From: Flavobacteriales bacterium
GTDB taxonomy: Bacteria > Bacteroidota > Bacteroidia > Flavobacteriales_F > PHOS-HE28
Reading direction: 5' to 3'
Assembly: GCA_024103275.1 (NCBI GenBank)
Contig: JAGFIV010000077.1
Location: 1 to 64,000 of the forward strand
DNA: 64,000 nucleotides
Shown here: piece by piece, positions 25,544 to 34,327 of the stretch
Position numbering within the stretch: position 1 is the stretch's first letter
Layout of the letters: each line of letters starts with the position of its first letter
The notes under the pieces: generated by a model
Database searches by the model: none
What the model was told of the DNA's origin: nothing
What the model saw: the letters and a program-made list of their open reading frames with translations, nothing else
Program-made: the position numbers and the translations under genes

Positions 25544-27034
25544 ATGCAGCGTCCTTTCCCCCTCATGCTCGCCACTTGGGAAGCGCTGCTCCCCACCGAC
25601 CTCCGCACCGTCCTGCTGGTGGCCTACACCCTGCTGGTGGTGGTCCTGTGCCTCTTCATCATCGTGGATGGCCGCACCCCGAGCAAGGTGCTGGCCTATG
25701 TGCTGCTGGTGGTGGCGCTGCCCGTGGTGGGTGCCATCTTCTACCTGTCGGTGGGCATCAACTACCGCAAGCGCAAGATCTACCGGAAGAAGCTCGACAT
25801 CGATGAGCGCACCTACCCGGAACTGGAGCAGCGCGCCACCGGATACACGCAGCAAGTGCTGGCGGAACAGCGCATCGAGCTCGCGCACTTCGCCCCCCTC
25901 GCACAGCAACTCACCGGGGTGTGCCTGCTGTCGCAAGGCAACCGAACGCACCTGTTGCGCAACGGTGACGCGAAATTCCCCGAGGTGCTCGCCGCGCTCG
26001 AGGCCGCGCAGCACCACATCCACCTCGAGTACTACATCTTCAACGATGACGGCATCGGGCGGCGGATCGCCGAAGTGCTGATGCGCAAGGCGCGCGCCGG
26101 CGTGAAGGTCCGCTTCATCTACGACGACTACGGCAGTTCCTCCATCCGCCGAAGCCTGGTGAGGGAATTGCGGGCAGCTGGCGTGGAGGCCTTCCCCTTC
26201 CGCAAGATCCTGCTGCTCTTCCTGGCCAATGGCATGAACTACCGCAACCACCGCAAGATCATCGTGGTGGACGGCCGCGTGGGGTTCGTGGGCGGGATCA
26301 ACGTGAGCGACAAGTACATCAATGCGGACGGACCGGGGCTCTATTGGCGCGATGAGCACCTGCGGATCGACGGGCCCGCCGTGCTCAACCTGCAACACAT
26401 TTTCCTGACGGACTGGAATTTCTGCTCGGGGCAGCGCATCGCCTTCAGCGAAGCGCACTTCCCGCTATCAGAGGAAACGGCGCCCGGTGAAGTGGTGCAG
26501 GTGGTGAGCAGCGGACCCGATTCCGACCACCCGGACATCCTGTACGCGTTGGTGCAGGCCGTGATGCTCTCCCGCGAACACATCCGCCTCACCACGCCCT
26601 ACTTCATCCCCGACAAGAGCCTGCTGGATGCCTTGTGCATCGCCGCGCGCAGCGGCGTCACCGTGGATCTGCTGGTGCCGGGCATCTCCGACTCGTGGAT
26701 CGTGAACACCACCTCGCGGTCATACTACAGTGAGCTGTTGGCGGTCGGGGTGCGGATCCATGCGTACCGCAAAGGCTTCGTGCATGCCAAGACCGCCGTG
26801 TTCGACGACCGTGTGGCGATGGTGGGCACGGCCAACCTCGATCACCGCAGCTTCGACCTGAACTTCGAGGTGAACGCCTTCGTGTACCACGCCGCCCGGG
26901 CCACGCAACTGGCGGCGGAGTTCGATCGCGACCTGCTGGATGCCGATCGGATCGATCCCGGACAATGGGCCCGGCGCCCCGTCCTTCAACGTGGCGCCGA
27001 ACGCATCCTCCACCTCTTCAGCGCGTTGATGTGA
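25544..27034 (+). CDS. cls: Cardiolipin synthase (phospholipase D family)
   Basis: About 496 residues. Two N-terminal membrane segments (LRTVLLVAYTLLVVVLCLF; VLAYVLLVVALPVVGAIFYL) precede two phospholipase D catalytic motifs: HRKIIVVDGRVGFVGGINVS (first HKD) and HAKTAVFDDRVAMVGTANLD (second HKD) followed by HRSFDLNFEVNAF. This is the standard bacterial cardiolipin synthase layout, which condenses phosphatidylglycerol molecules at the inner membrane. Both HKD motifs are intact. ATG 25544 or 25565 (MLATWEALLP) are possible starts; the upstream frame to 25388 is rejected on promoter position. It stands as a single gene. Confidence 0.92.
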   Translation: MQRPFPLMLATWEALLPTDLRTVLLVAYTLLVVVLCLFIIVDGRTPSKVLAYVLLVVALPVVGAIFYLSVGINYRKRKIYRKKLDIDERTYPELEQRATGYTQQVLAEQRIELAHFAPLAQQLTGVCLLSQGNRTHLLRNGDAKFPEVLAALEAAQHHIHLEYYIFNDDGIGRRIAEVLMRKARAGVKVRFIYDDYGSSSIRRSLVRELRAAGVEAFPFRKILLLFLANGMNYRNHRKIIVVDGRVGFVGGINVSDKYINADGPGLYWRDEHLRIDGPAVLNLQHIFLTDWNFCSGQRIAFSEAHFPLSEETAPGEVVQVVSSGPDSDHPDILYALVQAVMLSREHIRLTTPYFIPDKSLLDALCIAARSGVTVDLLVPGISDSWIVNTTSRSYYSELLAVGVRIHAYRKGFVHAKTAVFDDRVAMVGTANLDHRSFDLNFEVNAFVYHAARATQLAAEFDRDLLDADRIDPGQWARRPVLQRGAERILHLFSALM

Positions 27035-27151
27035 GGTTGCCGGAAGGGATTGATGCGGTCGCAATGATGGGCCTTCGCCCTAACCCAACGCCCCCACCAG
27101 CCGTTCCACATCCCCTTCATCGTTGTAGAAGTGGATGCCGATGGCCGGCCG

Positions 27152-28636
27152 CTACTTCAACCCCTCCACGTACTTGCGGTCGTTGGCCAGGCGCGGCACC
27201 TTGCTTTGCGCGTCGTTCATGCCGCGCGCCTTCATCCAGGCGGCGAAGCCCCCGCGCGACACGGGCACGATCACCAACGGTCGCAACACACTGCCGGTGA
27301 TCAGGTCGCGGTAGTACACGTTGCGTTTCTGCAGCGCTGCATCGACGGCCCGTGCGAAGGCGCCCATGTCCGCGGGAGGCGCGGCGAACTCGATGTACCA
27401 CTCATGGCGCGGCAACCCATCGGCCGGTGCCAGTTGTGGCGCCACGGTGAACTCGGCCACCTCGCACGGATGCTGCTCCATGGCTTCCTTCAACGCGCCC
27501 TCCACCTCCTCGGCGATCACGTGCTCACCGAATGCGCTGGTGAAGTGCTTCGTGCGGCCCGTGACCACGATGCGCGGCGGAACGAGGGAGACGAACTTCA
27601 CCGTGTCGCCGATCAGGTAGCCCCACAGGCCCGCGTTGGTGTGCAGCACCAGCGCATAGTTCACGCCCAGCTCCACCTGGCCGATGGACAGCCGGCGCGG
27701 ATCGGGCTTGCCCAGGTCCTCCACGGGCACGAATTCATAGTAGATGCCATTGTCCAACACCAGCAACAGGCCCTCGCCGGGGCCCTGGTCCTGGTAGGCG
27801 ATGAAGCCCTCACTGGCGGGGAACAGCTCCACGCTGTCCACCGCTGCGCCGATCAATTTGTGCATCCGTGCGCGGTAGGGCTCGAAGTTCACGCCGCCGT
27901 ACACGAACAGGGAGAAGTGCGGGAACACCTCGCGGACCGTGGCCTTGCCGGTGCGGGCCAGCAGGCGCTCGAAGTACATCTCCACCCAGGGTGGAATGCC
28001 GCTGATCAGGCGCAGGTCCTGGTGCATGGTCTCACCCACGATGGCGTCCACCTTGCTTTCCCAGTCGGGGATGCTGTTGGTGGCGAAGCTGGGCAGGCGG
28101 TTCTTCAGCAGGTAGCGGGGCACGTGGTTGGCCACGATGCCGCTGAGGCGGCCGCTGGGGATGGCGCCCTTGCGGTCCAGCACGGGGCTGCCCTGCAGGA
28201 AGATCATCTTGCCGTCCACGAATCCGGCATGGCCCGTGCGGGCGATGTAGGCCAGCAGCGCGCGGCGCGCGCTGCCGATGTGGTTGGGCAGGCTGGCCCT
28301 GGTGATGGGGATGTACTTGGCGCCGCTGGTGGTGCCGCTGGTCTTGCACAGGTACAGCGGCAGCCCGGGCCAGAGCACGTCCCGTTCCCCGGCGATGATG
28401 CGTTCGACCCAGGGCCGGAAGCCCTCGTAATCGCGCAGCGGCACGGCGGTGATCAGGGAGGCGTGGTCATGCACGCGGTCCAGCCGATGCTCCTTCCCGA
28501 AGGCGGAGGCCCGCCCGCCCGCCAGCAGGCGGCGCAGCACCATGGCCTGCGTGGCCGCCGGGTCGCCGGCCCGCCGCCGTACGGCGGCCGTGGTGGCGCG
28601 GGCCAGGATCTTGGCGGCAACGGATTTGAGCGACAT
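27152..28636 (-). CDS. GH3-family acyl-acid-amido synthetase-like protein
   Basis: 494 residues. The plant 'auxin-responsive promoter' GH3 family: adenylate-forming enzymes that join carboxylic acids to amino acids. The ATP-binding motif is LCKTSGTTSGAKYIPI, followed later by LFPASEGFIAYQ, and YALVLHTNAGLWGYLIGDTV, and TGRTKHFTSAFGEHV near the C-terminal lid, all intact. Bacterial substrates are largely unknown. The start is ATG at 28636. It follows the M23 peptidase gene by 3 bases, so the two are probably one transcript, though a functional link is not evident. Confidence 0.88.
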   Translation of the reverse strand: MSLKSVAAKILARATTAAVRRRAGDPAATQAMVLRRLLAGGRASAFGKEHRLDRVHDHASLITAVPLRDYEGFRPWVERIIAGERDVLWPGLPLYLCKTSGTTSGAKYIPITRASLPNHIGSARRALLAYIARTGHAGFVDGKMIFLQGSPVLDRKGAIPSGRLSGIVANHVPRYLLKNRLPSFATNSIPDWESKVDAIVGETMHQDLRLISGIPPWVEMYFERLLARTGKATVREVFPHFSLFVYGGVNFEPYRARMHKLIGAAVDSVELFPASEGFIAYQDQGPGEGLLLVLDNGIYYEFVPVEDLGKPDPRRLSIGQVELGVNYALVLHTNAGLWGYLIGDTVKFVSLVPPRIVVTGRTKHFTSAFGEHVIAEEVEGALKEAMEQHPCEVAEFTVAPQLAPADGLPRHEWYIEFAAPPADMGAFARAVDAALQKRNVYYRDLITGSVLRPLVIVPVSRGGFAAWMKARGMNDAQSKVPRLANDRKYVEGLK

Positions 28637-28639
28637 CGT

Positions 28640-29545
28640 TCACTTGAAGCCGATATAGGTCTGCGGGTCCACGGCCTTGCCGCCGCTCCACAGCTCGAAG
28701 TGCAGGTGCGGACCGGTGGTGAGCTCGCCGCTGTTGCCCACGATGGCGATGGCCTCGCCGGCCTTCACCTTGTCACCGGTCTTCTTCAGCAGCACCGCGT
28801 TGTGCTTGTACAGGCTCACCAGGTCCAGGTTGTGCTGCACCATGATCACGTAGCCCGCGTCGCTGGTCCAGCTGGCCATGATCACCGTGCCGTCCAGGCA
28901 GGCTTTCACCGCTTCGTCGGCTTTGGTGACGATGTCGATCCCGTAATGTCCCTCCGAGGCATTGAAGGTGCTGGTGACCACCCCGCGCAGGGGCGGGAAG
29001 AACAGCAGCCCCGACAACCCCAGGTGGTCCAGGGTGTTCGGTGGGCCGGTGGCATGCACGCTGTAGGCCTCCTCGGAGCGGATCTTCACGCGCATCAGGC
29101 TGTCCGCCACGGACGGCTCGAGGTCGGCCGCCGCAGGGGCCTTCACCGTGGGCACCGCCAGGGTGATGCTGTCCGCGGGCAGGTCGCCGCTGAGCACCTT
29201 GCGCAGGTTGCTGATGTAGGCATCGCGGATGGCCATGGCCTGCTCCAGCGAATCGGCGGTGAGGGTGGCCCGGTAGGCATTGAGCTTCACTTGCTGGTTG
29301 GAGTAGCCCGGGATGTACTGCTTCAGGGGCGTGTACACGATCACCGCGGCCACGAACAAGGCATTGATGATGAAGAGCACGACGGCGAGCAGGATCACGT
29401 TCATGCGCGACAGGCGGAAGCTGAACCGTTCCTCGTAGGTCGATTCATTGATCAGCACCGCCCGGTACTTGTTGCGCAGCTTGCGCATCAACTGCTGCCG
29501 CCGGAGCCGGCGCCGTTGGCTGTCGGAAATGGAGGGCTCGGCCAT
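28640..29545 (-). CDS. M23-family peptidase, membrane anchored
   Basis: 301 residues. Cytoplasmic basic N-terminus (RRRLRRQQLMRKLRNKYRAV), one membrane helix (MNVILLAVVLFIINALFVAAVIVY) and a periplasmic M23 domain with metal ligands in ASEGHYGIDIVTKAD and GPHLHFELWSGGKAVDP. Motifs HxxxD (HYGID) and HxH (HLHFE) are present, so it could be an active peptidoglycan endopeptidase. A region near GLSGLLFFPPLRG-VVTSTF precedes the domain. ATG 29545 is chosen; the open frame reaches 29584. Its gene leads the two-gene unit with the GH3 gene. Confidence 0.88.
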   Translation of the reverse strand: MAEPSISDSQRRRLRRQQLMRKLRNKYRAVLINESTYEERFSFRLSRMNVILLAVVLFIINALFVAAVIVYTPLKQYIPGYSNQQVKLNAYRATLTADSLEQAMAIRDAYISNLRKVLSGDLPADSITLAVPTVKAPAAADLEPSVADSLMRVKIRSEEAYSVHATGPPNTLDHLGLSGLLFFPPLRGVVTSTFNASEGHYGIDIVTKADEAVKACLDGTVIMASWTSDAGYVIMVQHNLDLVSLYKHNAVLLKKTGDKVKAGEAIAIVGNSGELTTGPHLHFELWSGGKAVDPQTYIGFK

Positions 29546-29662
29546 GGTGCGCCACAAAGGTGGGGCACGATGCGGCACCGGCATGCAGGCCGGTTTTGGA
29601 AGGTGGTGCTGCCGATGTGCCGGGGCCGGGGATGAAGGAAGGTGGCGGCAATGCCCGGTCGG

Positions 29663-30100
29663 TCACTGGCCAAGCTTCTTCCGCAATTCCTCGCTGGTGA
29701 CCAACAGGTCGAATCCTTTGCGGCGAAGTCCGGACAATAGCTTCTTGTCACCTGTCCAAAGCGGGCAATTCAAATGCAGTGCAATCGCGATGAACTGGGC
29801 ATCGTCCTCGTCAATTGCTCTCACCAGGTCAAAAGCACGCTCCCAAATGGCAGGTGGAATGAGTGGGTCGGGAACAATGTGCACCGGGGCCAGTACTTGT
29901 TCTTCCAAATAGGCAACGTCATCCACGCCGATACGCGCGGCCCGTGCGATCTTCTCACGGTATTTGGATACCTCGATACGAAGGTTTTCCGGGGCGAAAA
30001 GCTCAAGGGGCGGGTAGGTTCTCAATAGCAGTTCCCCAACAACGCCGTGAGCGGTGATCATACCGCTGATGACGATGTTGGCATCGACCACCAGCTTCAT
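29663..30100 (-). CDS. PIN-domain toxin
   Basis: 145 residues. PIN fold: acidic residues in the first strand VVDANIVISGM (Asp6), a conserved glutamate in LRIEVSKYREKI, and the C-terminal DEDDAQFIAIALHLNCPLWTGDKKLL with Asp residues expected to bind Mg2+/Mn2+. Such VapC-like proteins are RNases in type II toxin-antitoxin pairs. Its ATG at 30100 overlaps the stop of the upstream 70-residue gene by 4 bases. The catalytic acid set appears complete. The target RNA cannot be predicted. Confidence 0.85.
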   Translation of the reverse strand: MKLVVDANIVISGMITAHGVVGELLLRTYPPLELFAPENLRIEVSKYREKIARAARIGVDDVAYLEEQVLAPVHIVPDPLIPPAIWERAFDLVRAIDEDDAQFIAIALHLNCPLWTGDKKLLSGLRRKGFDLLVTSEELRKKLGQ

Positions 30101-30309
30101 GAAGCCAACCGTTCACGCCGCTTTCGGCCCATGCTGCGCTTTACTTCCGTGGCCAAGCGCTCCACATCGGCTTCGGTGGCCTTGGACCGGCGCTGCACTT
30201 GAAGAAAGCGCATGTAGTTGACCACATGCTCGATCATGGCCTGGTCGATCGGGCCGGACAGGGTGATGACCACCTCCTTCTTCTTGTTTTCGCTGATCTT
30301 GACAGCCAT
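30097..30309 (-). CDS. Antitoxin partner of the PIN toxin
   Basis: 70 residues. Basic N-terminus (MAVKISENKKKEVVITLSGP) then IDQAMIEHVVNYMRFLQVQR and a basic tail (MGRKRRERLAS). It overlaps the PIN toxin gene by 4 bases and precedes it, which is why I call it the antitoxin. The fold is not clearly a known antitoxin class. ATG at 30309 is followed closely by the coding sequence; no palindromic operator was noticed. Confidence 0.65.
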   Translation of the reverse strand: MAVKISENKKKEVVITLSGPIDQAMIEHVVNYMRFLQVQRRSKATEADVERLATEVKRSMGRKRRERLAS

Positions 30310-30390
30310 GGTAGTTCAAAAGTAAGGCGCATTGACCGGTGCGAGACTGTACCTGTGCCCGGATAGCGCGGAGCCACGGAATAACCCCGC

Positions 30391-30660
30391 GCTCGGCTTT
30401 GCCGAGGGCCCACTGTTCCCACCGCCCCGGCCTCCCGGAAGCAGGGGCGGCGGCATACGGTGCTTTCATCCACATGAGCAGGTAGTTGGAAGTTCACGAT
30501 CCAGAGGGTGGTTGCTTACCTTGCCGGAACACTATGCCTACAGCAGCGCCCACCCCGAAAGCCCGACCAAGCTATTCGGCCAATGATGAAACGGCGGGAA
30601 ACGGCCAGAGGCCAGAGGGAACGGGCACTCGGCACAGCCGAGCGCCGGGGTGGGGGATGC
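30391..30660 (+). repeat. Dispersed repeat copy B: REP-like palindromes around a transposase-tail relic
   Basis: Two palindromes of the CTCGGC / GCCGAG family (30391-30406 and 30628-30643) bracket a segment that encodes TLPEHYAYSSAHPESPTKLF then GQ and stop, ending at 30586. From about 30525 to 30655 it is an inverted, roughly 90% identical copy (by eye) of 16371-16530. This is probably the remains of a REP-associated tyrosine transposase with its flanking palindrome. The rest of the region from 30310 to 30706 contains no supported gene. Confidence 0.55.
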
Positions 30661-30706
30661 TGGGCAAACCTTCCAACACGGCTTCTGGTCCGGAGTAAGC
30701 ACAACG

Positions 30707-30937
30707 ATGGGGCTAAGTGATCCCGATTGCTCGAACACCTATGACAACTACTTCATTGGCCGTGGAGTACAGTACGCCTCGGATCGGTTCTCTCTTCTTG
30801 TCGAAGAGTACTTGAATCGCGAAGGCAGGAGTGGGAAAAAGGCATCGCTGCTTGGGTCCCAGGTCCCCGCGGGAAACCTAGGCAAGCCCCTATCTGGATC
30901 ACAGGCAGACCGATGGAACGTTAGCGATGATCACTAG
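30707..30937 (+). CDS. Short open frame of uncertain coding status
   Basis: 76 codons from ATG 30707 (MGLSDPDCSNTYDNYFIGRG), hydrophilic, no family or motif recognised. Its end overlaps the start of the next gene (ATG 30927) by 11 bases, which is compatible with coupling. It has a moderately plausible composition but could be non-coding. Confidence 0.25.
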   Translation: MGLSDPDCSNTYDNYFIGRGVQYASDRFSLLVEEYLNREGRSGKKASLLGSQVPAGNLGKPLSGSQADRWNVSDDH

Positions 30938-31382
30938 CAGACAAATACTTAGGCTCTTGGGGACCAGGGTCCTAAGGATTGCGCTCTTCGTTCTGTGTGT
31001 GTTCCTGGCCACATGGTTGACCACGAAGGTGTTCAAGATGGACGTCTACAAACGGTATGATGTTCAACTGTTCTACAACCTCGCGACTTACATCGCGTTC
31101 GGTGTTCACGGTCTGCTGTTTGTTGCGGACCTTGTGCTTCCGGCAAGGCGACGCCTGATCTCGGATACCATAGGCTTCATTGCTTTTGCGGTTTACATCT
31201 TCGGCGTTCACTACTCTGTGTACCCGCTTAAGTCACTCATGTTCGTCGGTTGCATGGCAGTGAGCATCTACGTGGTGCATGCGTCCCGCATGATATCAAC
31301 GCGACGCCTCCCCACCCGCGCTCGGGTGGGAGCGGGTCCAGCTGACCCAACCCGCGCTCGGGTGGCGCGAGGGTATGAATGA
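30927..31382 (+). CDS. Small four-helix membrane protein, function unknown
   Basis: 151 residues. Four hydrophobic segments can be seen: LRIALFVLCVFLATWLTT, FYNLATYIAFGVHGLLFVAD, TIGFIAFAVYIFGVHYSV and FVGCMAVSIYVVHAS. The tail from residue 127 on (RLPTRARVGAGPADPTRARV) is encoded by a duplicated short GC-rich palindrome (two copies of ACCCGCGCTCGGGTGG near 31314 and 31348), so the original C-terminus was probably replaced by a REP-like insertion. I do not recognise the family. It lies within the toxin-antitoxin and repeat cluster. Confidence 0.5.
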   Translation: MITSRQILRLLGTRVLRIALFVLCVFLATWLTTKVFKMDVYKRYDVQLFYNLATYIAFGVHGLLFVADLVLPARRRLISDTIGFIAFAVYIFGVHYSVYPLKSLMFVGCMAVSIYVVHASRMISTRRLPTRARVGAGPADPTRARVARGYE

Positions 31383-31387
31383 TCCCG

Positions 31388-31409
31388 GCGCTCGCTTGCA
31401 GCGAGTGCC
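31388..31409. repeat. REP-like palindrome (GCGCTCGC...GCGAGTGC)
   Basis: A variant of the CTCGGC-type palindromes, six bases downstream of the membrane-protein stop. Together with the ones at 30391 and 30628 it marks a REP-rich kilobase. Confidence 0.5.
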
Positions 31410-31526
31410 CGCAATGCTATCCGCCCCTGCCTCCGGGCAGGTCCGGCGGTCTCCTGCCTCACTTGCCCTGGGCCAGGTCGAACAGGGCCTCGCCGACCCC
31501 CGTCACCCTGAGCTTGGGCGAAGGGC

Positions 31527-31534
31527 TAACTTTA
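31527..31534 (+). promoter_or_regulatory. -7-like element (TAACTTTA)
   Basis: One mismatch to TAnnTTTG, 19 bases before the antitoxin ATG at 31554. Confidence 0.4.
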
Positions 31535-31553
31535 CGCGACGAAACCGAACGCC

Positions 31554-31799
31554 ATGGACATCGCACGGAAGAAGCTGGACCTGATGCAACGCTTGATGTT
31601 GATCTGGGACGAAGCCGCCTTGAACCGTGTGGCCAAAGTCATCGAGAAGGAAGCTCCCGAAGTCGGCGATGAGGACGACTTTACGGATGAGGAGATCGCC
31701 GAACTGGATCGGCGGCGTGCGCGTCACTTGAGCGGGGAAAGCAAGTCCTACACCCAGAAGGAAGCCATGCGCTTGGCGCGTGAGGGGTTCAAGCGATGA
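31554..31799 (+). CDS. Antitoxin of a second ParE module
   Basis: 81 residues. Helical N-terminus (MDIARKKLDLMQRLMLIWDE), acidic middle (VGDEDDFTDEEIAELDRRRA) and toxin-binding type tail (HLSGESKSYTQKEAMRLARE). The blocks DDFT-EE-AELD-RR and HL-GE-SYT are shared with the antitoxin at 16938-17174, so the two are paralogues even though their N-termini differ. The gene overlaps its toxin by 4 bases (ATGA). Confidence 0.82.
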   Translation: MDIARKKLDLMQRLMLIWDEAALNRVAKVIEKEAPEVGDEDDFTDEEIAELDRRRARHLSGESKSYTQKEAMRLAREGFKR

Positions 31800-32092
31800 G
31801 CTACAAACTCGTCGTGGAGGATGCGGCCGTCGAAGATGCCGCCGAGATCCACCAATGGTATGAGCAACGGAAGCCGGGACTGGGAATGCAGTTCCTTACG
31901 GCCTTGGACGATTGCTACACGTTCATCCGATCGAACCCGCGCGGTCGGCAGATCCGTAAAGGCATCTACCGTTATGCACAAGTCGAAGGGTTCCGTTATT
32001 ACCGGGTCGTTTATGCCGTGGATGGTGAGACCATAACGGTCTACCAAGTGCGCCACACCAGCCGCAGGCCCAGCAGGAAGTTCGGGCCGTAG
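31796..32092 (+). CDS. ParE/RelE-family toxin, second copy
   Basis: 98 residues, the same length as the toxin at 16645-16941 and clearly homologous: both have EIHQWYEQRKPGLGMQF-type N-terminal helices, KGIYRY, RYYRVVYAVDGETITVYQVR, and a nearly identical end (QVRHTSRRPSRKFGP here, QVRHTSRKPSSRFGP there). ParE-family toxins typically inhibit gyrase. The reading frame is complete, so the toxin should be functional. Overall identity is roughly half, so these are diverged paralogues and cross-neutralisation is uncertain. Confidence 0.88.
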   Translation: MSYKLVVEDAAVEDAAEIHQWYEQRKPGLGMQFLTALDDCYTFIRSNPRGRQIRKGIYRYAQVEGFRYYRVVYAVDGETITVYQVRHTSRRPSRKFGP

Positions 32093-32220
32093 AGAAAGAG
32101 AAGTGCGGTTCCGTTGCGCGGCCCCGTAACTGGCGGGAGCTTTTGGCGCGTGTTTTTATTCCCGCTTGTCCTAGGGCTGTACATTCCCCGCTCGTCAAGG
32201 CCTTCCGCGCCGCAGGCCGG

Positions 32221-32228
32221 TATCTTCG
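32221..32228 (+). promoter_or_regulatory. -7-like element (TATCTTCG)
   Basis: One mismatch to TAnnTTTG, 15 bases before the ATG of the free-methionine sulfoxide reductase gene at 32244. Confidence 0.45.
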
Positions 32229-32243
32229 CGCCGAGCTTCCTTC

Positions 32244-32732
32244 ATGGCCGAGCAGATCGTGATCCCCCCAACCACGGACCGCCGGAAGCGGTACGCGGCA
32301 CTTTACCCGCAGGTGGCGGCATTGCTGGCGGGTGAGGTGGATGCTATCGCCGCGATGGCGAACCTCTGCGCCGCGGTGCAGCAGGTCTTCGGTTGGCATT
32401 GGGTCGGCTTTTACCGCGTGGTGGGCCAACAATTGGTGCTGGGGCCGTTCCAGGGGCCGGTGGCCTGCACACCCATCGCCTTCGGCAAGGGCGTGTGCGG
32501 CACGGCCTGGAAGGAGGACCGCCCCATCACCTTGCCGGACGTGGACGCTTTCCCGGGCCACATCGCGTGCAGCGCGGCCAGCCGCAGCGAGATCGTCATC
32601 CCGCTGCACGGACGCACCGGGGCCGTGGCGGCCGTACTGGACGTGGACAGTGCCAGCCTGGATGACTTCGGGCCGGAGGACGGGCGGGAGCTGGCCCGGC
32701 TTTGCCGCTTGATCGAGCCCCTGCTGCCATGA
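32244..32732 (+). CDS. msrC: Free methionine-(R)-sulfoxide reductase (GAF domain)
   Basis: 162 residues. The GAF-type enzyme that reduces free Met-R-SO. All three cysteines of the family are present: Cys75 (GPVACTPI), Cys85 (GKGVCGTAW) and Cys109 (HIACSAASRSEIV), matching the spacing of the E. coli enzyme (84, 94, 118). The N-terminal FGWHWVGFYRVV and C-terminal AVLDVDSASLDDF complete the fold. ATG 32244. It is translationally coupled (ATGA) to the following lipoprotein gene, a coupling for which no functional link is obvious. Confidence 0.92.
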   Translation: MAEQIVIPPTTDRRKRYAALYPQVAALLAGEVDAIAAMANLCAAVQQVFGWHWVGFYRVVGQQLVLGPFQGPVACTPIAFGKGVCGTAWKEDRPITLPDVDAFPGHIACSAASRSEIVIPLHGRTGAVAAVLDVDSASLDDFGPEDGRELARLCRLIEPLLP

Positions 32733-34327
32733 GGAACACCGCGGCCCTTTCGGCCTTGCTGCTGCTGGCGGCCTGCGCCCAGGTGAAGGAGCCGCAGGGC
32801 GGGCCCAAGGACACCGCCGCGCCCCGCCTGTTAAGTGCCATGCCACCCAACGGAAGCACGGGGTTCAGCGACAACCGGATCGTGCTGCACTTCGATGAAC
32901 GCATCAAGTTGGACCGGGTGCACGAGCGGCTGCTGGTATCGCCGCCGCTGGACAAGATGCCGGAGGTGGCCGTATCGGCGGCCACGGATGTGGTGATCAC
33001 CCTGGCCGCACCATTGCGCGAAGGGACCACGTACACCTTCAACATCGGCGAGGCCGTCATCGACCTCACCGAAGGAAACCCGGCATCCGGGCTCACCTAC
33101 GTGCTGTCCACCGGCGATCACGTGGACAGCCTTGCCCTGGAGGGCCGGGTGGAAGATGCCTTCACCGGCCTGCCGGTGGCGGACGCGCTGGTGTTGCTCC
33201 ATGATGCCCGGGATACGGGGGATGTCCGCACGGCACCGCCCGCCTATTTCACGCGCACGGCAAAGGACGGCCGCTTCCGGCTGGCCCATTTGCGCGGCGG
33301 CCCCATGCACCTGGCCGCCCTGGTGGACCGCAACGGCAATTACCGTTACGACTTGCCCAACGAGGAGATCGCCTTCCTGGACAGCCTGGTCGATCCGCGG
33401 GACACCGTCCCGTACCGCTTGTTCCTGTTCCGGCCGGTCGCCGCCGTGCAATTCGTGGCCGCCGCCAAGGTGCTGCCCGAGCGGGGTTGGCAATTGGCCA
33501 TGGCCCGCCGTGCGAGTGACCTGACGTTGGCCTCCCTGGACCGGGAAGGCGGGCGCACGCGGTGGTGGTCCGAATGGAACGACACCCGCGACACAGTGAC
33601 CCTCTGGCCATCGGACACCACCCTGCTCGCCGGCCAACGTTTCGTGGTGCTGGAGGGCGGCGTACCCTTGGACACTTTGGCCTACAAGCCGACCGCCCCC
33701 ATGCCCTTCAATGTGGCGGTGGCCGCCAAGGCCGACCCGGCATCCGGCCGGTGGTGGCTGGAATGTACGCGCCCGGTGGCGGCCGTGGACCCGGGGCATG
33801 CCCGCTTGGTGGTGGACGGCACGGAACGGCCGTGGAGCGTGGCCGCGGACAGCATCCGGGGCCGGATGATCGGCCTGGACCTGCGCCCCAAGCCGGGCCA
33901 GGCCATGGAGCTGGTGCTTTTCCCCAAGGCCGTGACCGCCATCATGGGAGGCACCAACGACACCACCCGGCTCAACCTTTCCGCCCCGGACCCGCGCACC
34001 TTGGGGAAACTGGAGGTGGACCTGCCCGCCGACAGCTTGGCGGAGCGGCCGGGCCCGTACATCGTCCAACTCCTGACCACACAGGGGGGGATCCTTCGCC
34101 AGCAGGTGCTGGCTGCGCTGCCGGGCCGTGTGAAATGGGAAGCGATCCCCCCGGGCAGCTATACCTTGAAGCTGGTCCATGATCGCAATGGCGACGGCCG
34201 CTGGACCACCGGATCCTTTGAGCCGCGCATGCAGCCCGAACGCGTGTTCCTGGCACCGGATGCGATCATGGTCCGCGCAGGCTGGGTGGTGGCCCATACG
34301 TGGAGGTGGCCCATTGACACGCCGTAG
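32729..34327 (+). CDS. Ig-like (Big_5) domain lipoprotein
   Basis: 532 residues. Lipoprotein signal: LSALLLLAACAQ, with lipid Cys15. The N-terminal 100 or so residues are a bacterial Ig-like Big_5 domain (APRLLSAMPPNGSTGFSDNR, LREGTTYTFNIGEAVIDLTE). A carboxypeptidase-regulatory-like segment follows (DGRFRLAHLRGGPMHLAALVDRNGNYRYD). The rest is beta-rich with a terminal KLVHDRNGDGRWTTG repeat. This layout is common in Bacteroidota outer-membrane lipoproteins of unknown role. ATG at 32729 overlaps the upstream stop (ATGA). Confidence 0.75.
   Translation: MRNTAALSALLLLAACAQVKEPQGGPKDTAAPRLLSAMPPNGSTGFSDNRIVLHFDERIKLDRVHERLLVSPPLDKMPEVAVSAATDVVITLAAPLREGTTYTFNIGEAVIDLTEGNPASGLTYVLSTGDHVDSLALEGRVEDAFTGLPVADALVLLHDARDTGDVRTAPPAYFTRTAKDGRFRLAHLRGGPMHLAALVDRNGNYRYDLPNEEIAFLDSLVDPRDTVPYRLFLFRPVAAVQFVAAAKVLPERGWQLAMARRASDLTLASLDREGGRTRWWSEWNDTRDTVTLWPSDTTLLAGQRFVVLEGGVPLDTLAYKPTAPMPFNVAVAAKADPASGRWWLECTRPVAAVDPGHARLVVDGTERPWSVAADSIRGRMIGLDLRPKPGQAMELVLFPKAVTAIMGGTNDTTRLNLSAPDPRTLGKLEVDLPADSLAERPGPYIVQLLTTQGGILRQQVLAALPGRVKWEAIPPGSYTLKLVHDRNGDGRWTTGSFEPRMQPERVFLAPDAIMVRAGWVVAHTWRWPIDTP

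Noticed and set aside
30650-30706. Upstream start of the short open frame at 30707
   Set aside because: The extension lies in REP-derived sequence.
16645-32092. Defence island
   Set aside because: Toxin-antitoxin modules are present, but no restriction, CRISPR or other defence enzymes were recognised.
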